A program made the translations under genes and the position numbers. DNA of 64,000 bases from Nemophila menziesii (Eukaryota > Streptophyta > Magnoliopsida > Boraginales > Hydrophyllaceae). Under the pieces are notes generated by a model that saw only the letters and a program-made list of their open reading frames with translations, did no database searches and had not been told where the DNA came from. Positions 61,377 through 64,000 of the stretch are shown here, piece by piece. How positions within the stretch are numbered: the stretch's first letter is position 1; the number at the start of each line of letters is the position of its first letter. Where the stretch lies: NCBI GenBank assembly GCA_029959085.1, contig JARWIR010000017.1, forward strand, positions 20,139,507 to 20,203,506, given 5' to 3'.

Positions 61377-63052
61377 ATGTCATCCGTTACAAATGATTCT
61401 AGGCATAAGCGCATCACCCAAGCTTCAAGTGTTGGTGTCGATAGGATCAGCAATTTGCCGGAATCGGTTATTTCTCAAATTCTATCCCTTCTTCCGACAG
61501 ACGATGCTGTCGCCACCAGCTTGCTTTCAAAGAAGTGGAAGTTCTTATGGAGAAATATTCATAATCTCAGTTTTGATGATGGTGCTCGACATTTCAGCCA
61601 GCTCCAACACACTGATAAAGAACAAGACAGTTTATTCGGATATTTTGTAAATAAGGTATTGTTATTCCTCGATCGAAAATGCATAGACAAGTTTTCTCTT
61701 AAGATCAATCAATTTGGGGAGGTTCATTATGTTACTATTTGGATAGCTACAGCAGTTTCTCGAAGTGCTAAATTGATTGAGTTTGATGGACGTGATTGTT
61801 ACTATGACTTTGAAAGTTTATACTTCGATATGCCTGGTAGTCTTTTTACTTGTGAGACACTAGAAGTTCTTAATTTAATTGGTCGGATAAATCTCCATGT
61901 ACCCAACTTAGTTTCTCTTCCAAATCTTAAAACCCTTCGTCTCGAATTGGTGATTTATGAAGGCGATGAATCTGTTTGCAAGCTCATATCTGGTTGTTCA
62001 TCGCTTGAGAATCTATATGTTGTGAGATATGCATATGACAATGTGATCACATTTACTATATCTTCTCCCACTTTGAGGATTATCACCTTAAATTTCGATA
62101 ATGACGCAGATTATTTACTCAGCTCCGATGGTAACTTCCCTGAAGAATTCAACTACAAGCTTGCTATAAATGCTCCGCAACTTCGATATCTTGAACTAAC
62201 TGATACATATGTATTGAAAGACTTCTTGTTCGAGAACTTATGCTTATTGGATAAAGCAAGAATTGACCTTGACATTTGTAGCTCAATGATTGAAGATGAT
62301 CATTACTGCAAAGCTATTGTTAAACTTCTTCAACAACTTTACAATGTGAAGAATCTAAGCTTGATGGGTAATGTAATGGAGGTAATTTTGCAATTATTCA
62401 ATCTTACATGCTTGTTAATCTGATTTACTTTACTTCTGCTAGTGTAATATCATCATATAAAATACTCATAATCACTCTCGATTGTCATAATTAAGATAAC
62501 ATTATCACACCTGCTCAATTGTGATACCAGAAAAAACTAACAGTAATTTATTCTTTCCCTTTCGTGAAGGCTCTTAACGGTGCAACTTTATCCACAAGCT
62601 TTCTGAGGTTATCTCAGTTGACTATATCAGGAATATGTTGGACACATCCACTGCTTAGTTTTCTTGAAGGCTCAAAAAAATTAGAATCTCTTTCACTTTT
62701 ACAGGTTAGTAGATACTCATGGAGGGGTGCTTATATTTTAATTGGCAAACATTTTAAGTAATTAATGTTGTTGATGCAGTATGATTATAATAAACTCCAA
62801 AACATGGTTGAGGAACCTGAGAAAGTGCCTACTTGCTTCTTGTCATGTCTTAAAACAATCTTAATTGAAGGATTTCAAGGTTCGGTAGATGAACTGAATA
62901 TGTTAGCTTATATTTTGAAGAATGCTAAACGCTTGAAAACAATCACAATACAAGCTAACCGCAATTTGGGCACTGAGGCAAGATCGCAGCTGATTCAGAA
63001 TGTATCAAACTTTCCTCGAGGATCTCCAAAATGTAAATTTACCTTTTTATGA
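61377..63052 (+). CDS. F-box/LRR/FBD protein, gene 3 (three exons)
   Basis: Exons 61377-62381, 62570-62704 and 62780-63052 give 470 residues. It is closest to gene 2 in exon 3 and stop position. The F-box reads ISNLPESVISQILSLLPTDD. All three genes keep splice sites and frames, as expected either of recent origin or of function. It stands 6738 bp after gene 2. Confidence 0.88.
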
Positions 63053-64000
63053 GCCCGTATTATGTTAATTGTCTCTTTTCGTTCGTGAGAGGATGAAAAC
63101 ATTGAAGAGGCAATTTTGTATCTTCAAGTTTATCTGAGGATCTGCAATATTTTAGTTATTCTACAAATATTGAGGTTATCATAAATTTCATAATAGATCT
63201 GCAATCTCATATATGACCTAAATAAAGACAAAATACATCAAGTGGAGTTTTGGCAACCCCTCCTCTTTCTTTCCTTGTTTTATTTTCTCATGTCTTCTAC
63301 ATTTTGAAATGGTAAACAGAGAAATATGGAAATAGAACCCACTTTTTGTATGATTTATTATATGATTCACGCAACAGGTTCACATCAATTCATCATTACT
63401 GACAATTCACGTTTTGATCAACATGAATGTTATTTGACGCGTGGAAGGGGTTATTGAAAGACGTACAATTTTTAAATTTTTAAAGACGAACTCCTTTTTT
63501 TGTTGTTACCATCTTGTTGACTCGATTTGCAAATAATCTTCAAAAAGCCTATTGTAAATATAAGATGGTAATTTAATAGCACTCATAGACACCTTGAGCC
63601 TCTATAACCACGTGATCCCATTCATTGTTTTAGAGAAACGACAATGTCACCCGATTTACGTCTGTGTGGTCTTGGAAATCTCGACATGATCGGTTAAGCC
63701 GTGATCGGGAATTGTGACATTAATGAATAAGTTATGATCATATACCCTTAACAACCTATCTTGAACGCTATAAATAACTAAGGGAGAGCACGTGTCAGTT
63801 TTATCCGATTTTAAAGTTAGGATAAATCAAGAGTAATATATTTTGGTTTAAGAAATTGCTTAGGTAACCCAAGGGTAGATTAAAAAAAAAGTTTACCCTC
63901 GGGTTAATTCGGGTTACCCTTCGGTTACCTTTGATTTACCCACTTTAGTCAATATTAGTCAAACTTTTTAACGCACGAAAAAGTTTAAAAAATGACAAAA

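Larger units (their letters stand above)
57926..64000. repeat. Tandem partial unit 3 (about 7-kb period)
   Basis: From 57926 the sequence restarts as a copy of 50964 onward (and 20944 onward). The tandem period is 6962 bp at the joint and 6738 bp at the F-box gene, because unit 2 has the 160-bp insert and a 56-bp tandem duplication that unit 3 lacks. The left parent is the A/T-rich 3' flank of the F-box gene. The right parent is LTR-like sequence about 3.6 kb upstream of the next F-box gene. The copy runs off the window. Confidence 0.95.

Overview
This is repeat-rich, AT-rich nuclear DNA from a flowering plant, almost certainly a eudicot. The evidence is spliced F-box genes of the FBD and FBA type, hAT (RICESLEEPER-like) and Ty1/copia remnants, a tRNA-derived SINE, a LINE tail carrying a plant RNase H domain, and MITEs. 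I see no bacterial operons, CRISPR arrays or rRNA genes, and I cannot name the species.

The window is built from a recent segmental duplication. Unit 1 (1-27739) and unit 2 (34946-57925) are nearly identical along their whole length. Each reads, left to right: an FBA-type F-box gene on the minus strand; a GGGCTGGCCCC minisatellite and a purine-rich block; a hAT transposon remnant fused to an F-box/FBD pseudogene, which a copia-derived segment interrupts; a 5'-truncated LINE; a short-repeat region; a MITE; a relic F-box promoter; LTR-like sequence with a 37-bp minisatellite; and a complete three-exon F-box/FBD gene. A third, partial unit (57926-64000) repeats only the last ~7 kb of unit 2 in tandem and adds a third complete F-box/FBD gene. 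The tandem joint at 57926 has only 3 bp of shared sequence.

Units 1 and 2 differ by discrete events. Unit 1 alone has a non-autonomous copia LTR element (8133-11412), an unclassified 1.4-kb element (14726-16104) and a SINE (19111-19379), each absent from the matching site in unit 2. Unit 2 alone has a 160-bp insert (54057-54216) resembling the 3' end of a group II intron. The FBA F-box gene is open in unit 2 (35632-36861) but frameshifted by 8 bp in unit 1.

The spacer 27740-34945 holds a 256-bp tandem duplication, a proline/histidine-codon-like repeat block, a copia RNase H remnant followed by its 3' region, a third copy of the copia-derived segment, and unclassified LTR-like DNA leading into unit 2.

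The likely functional genes are the three F-box/FBD paralogues (24461-26142, 54639-56314, 61377-63052) and the FBA F-box gene of unit 2. By family they would encode substrate receptors of SCF ubiquitin ligases. Nothing else looks like a working host gene.
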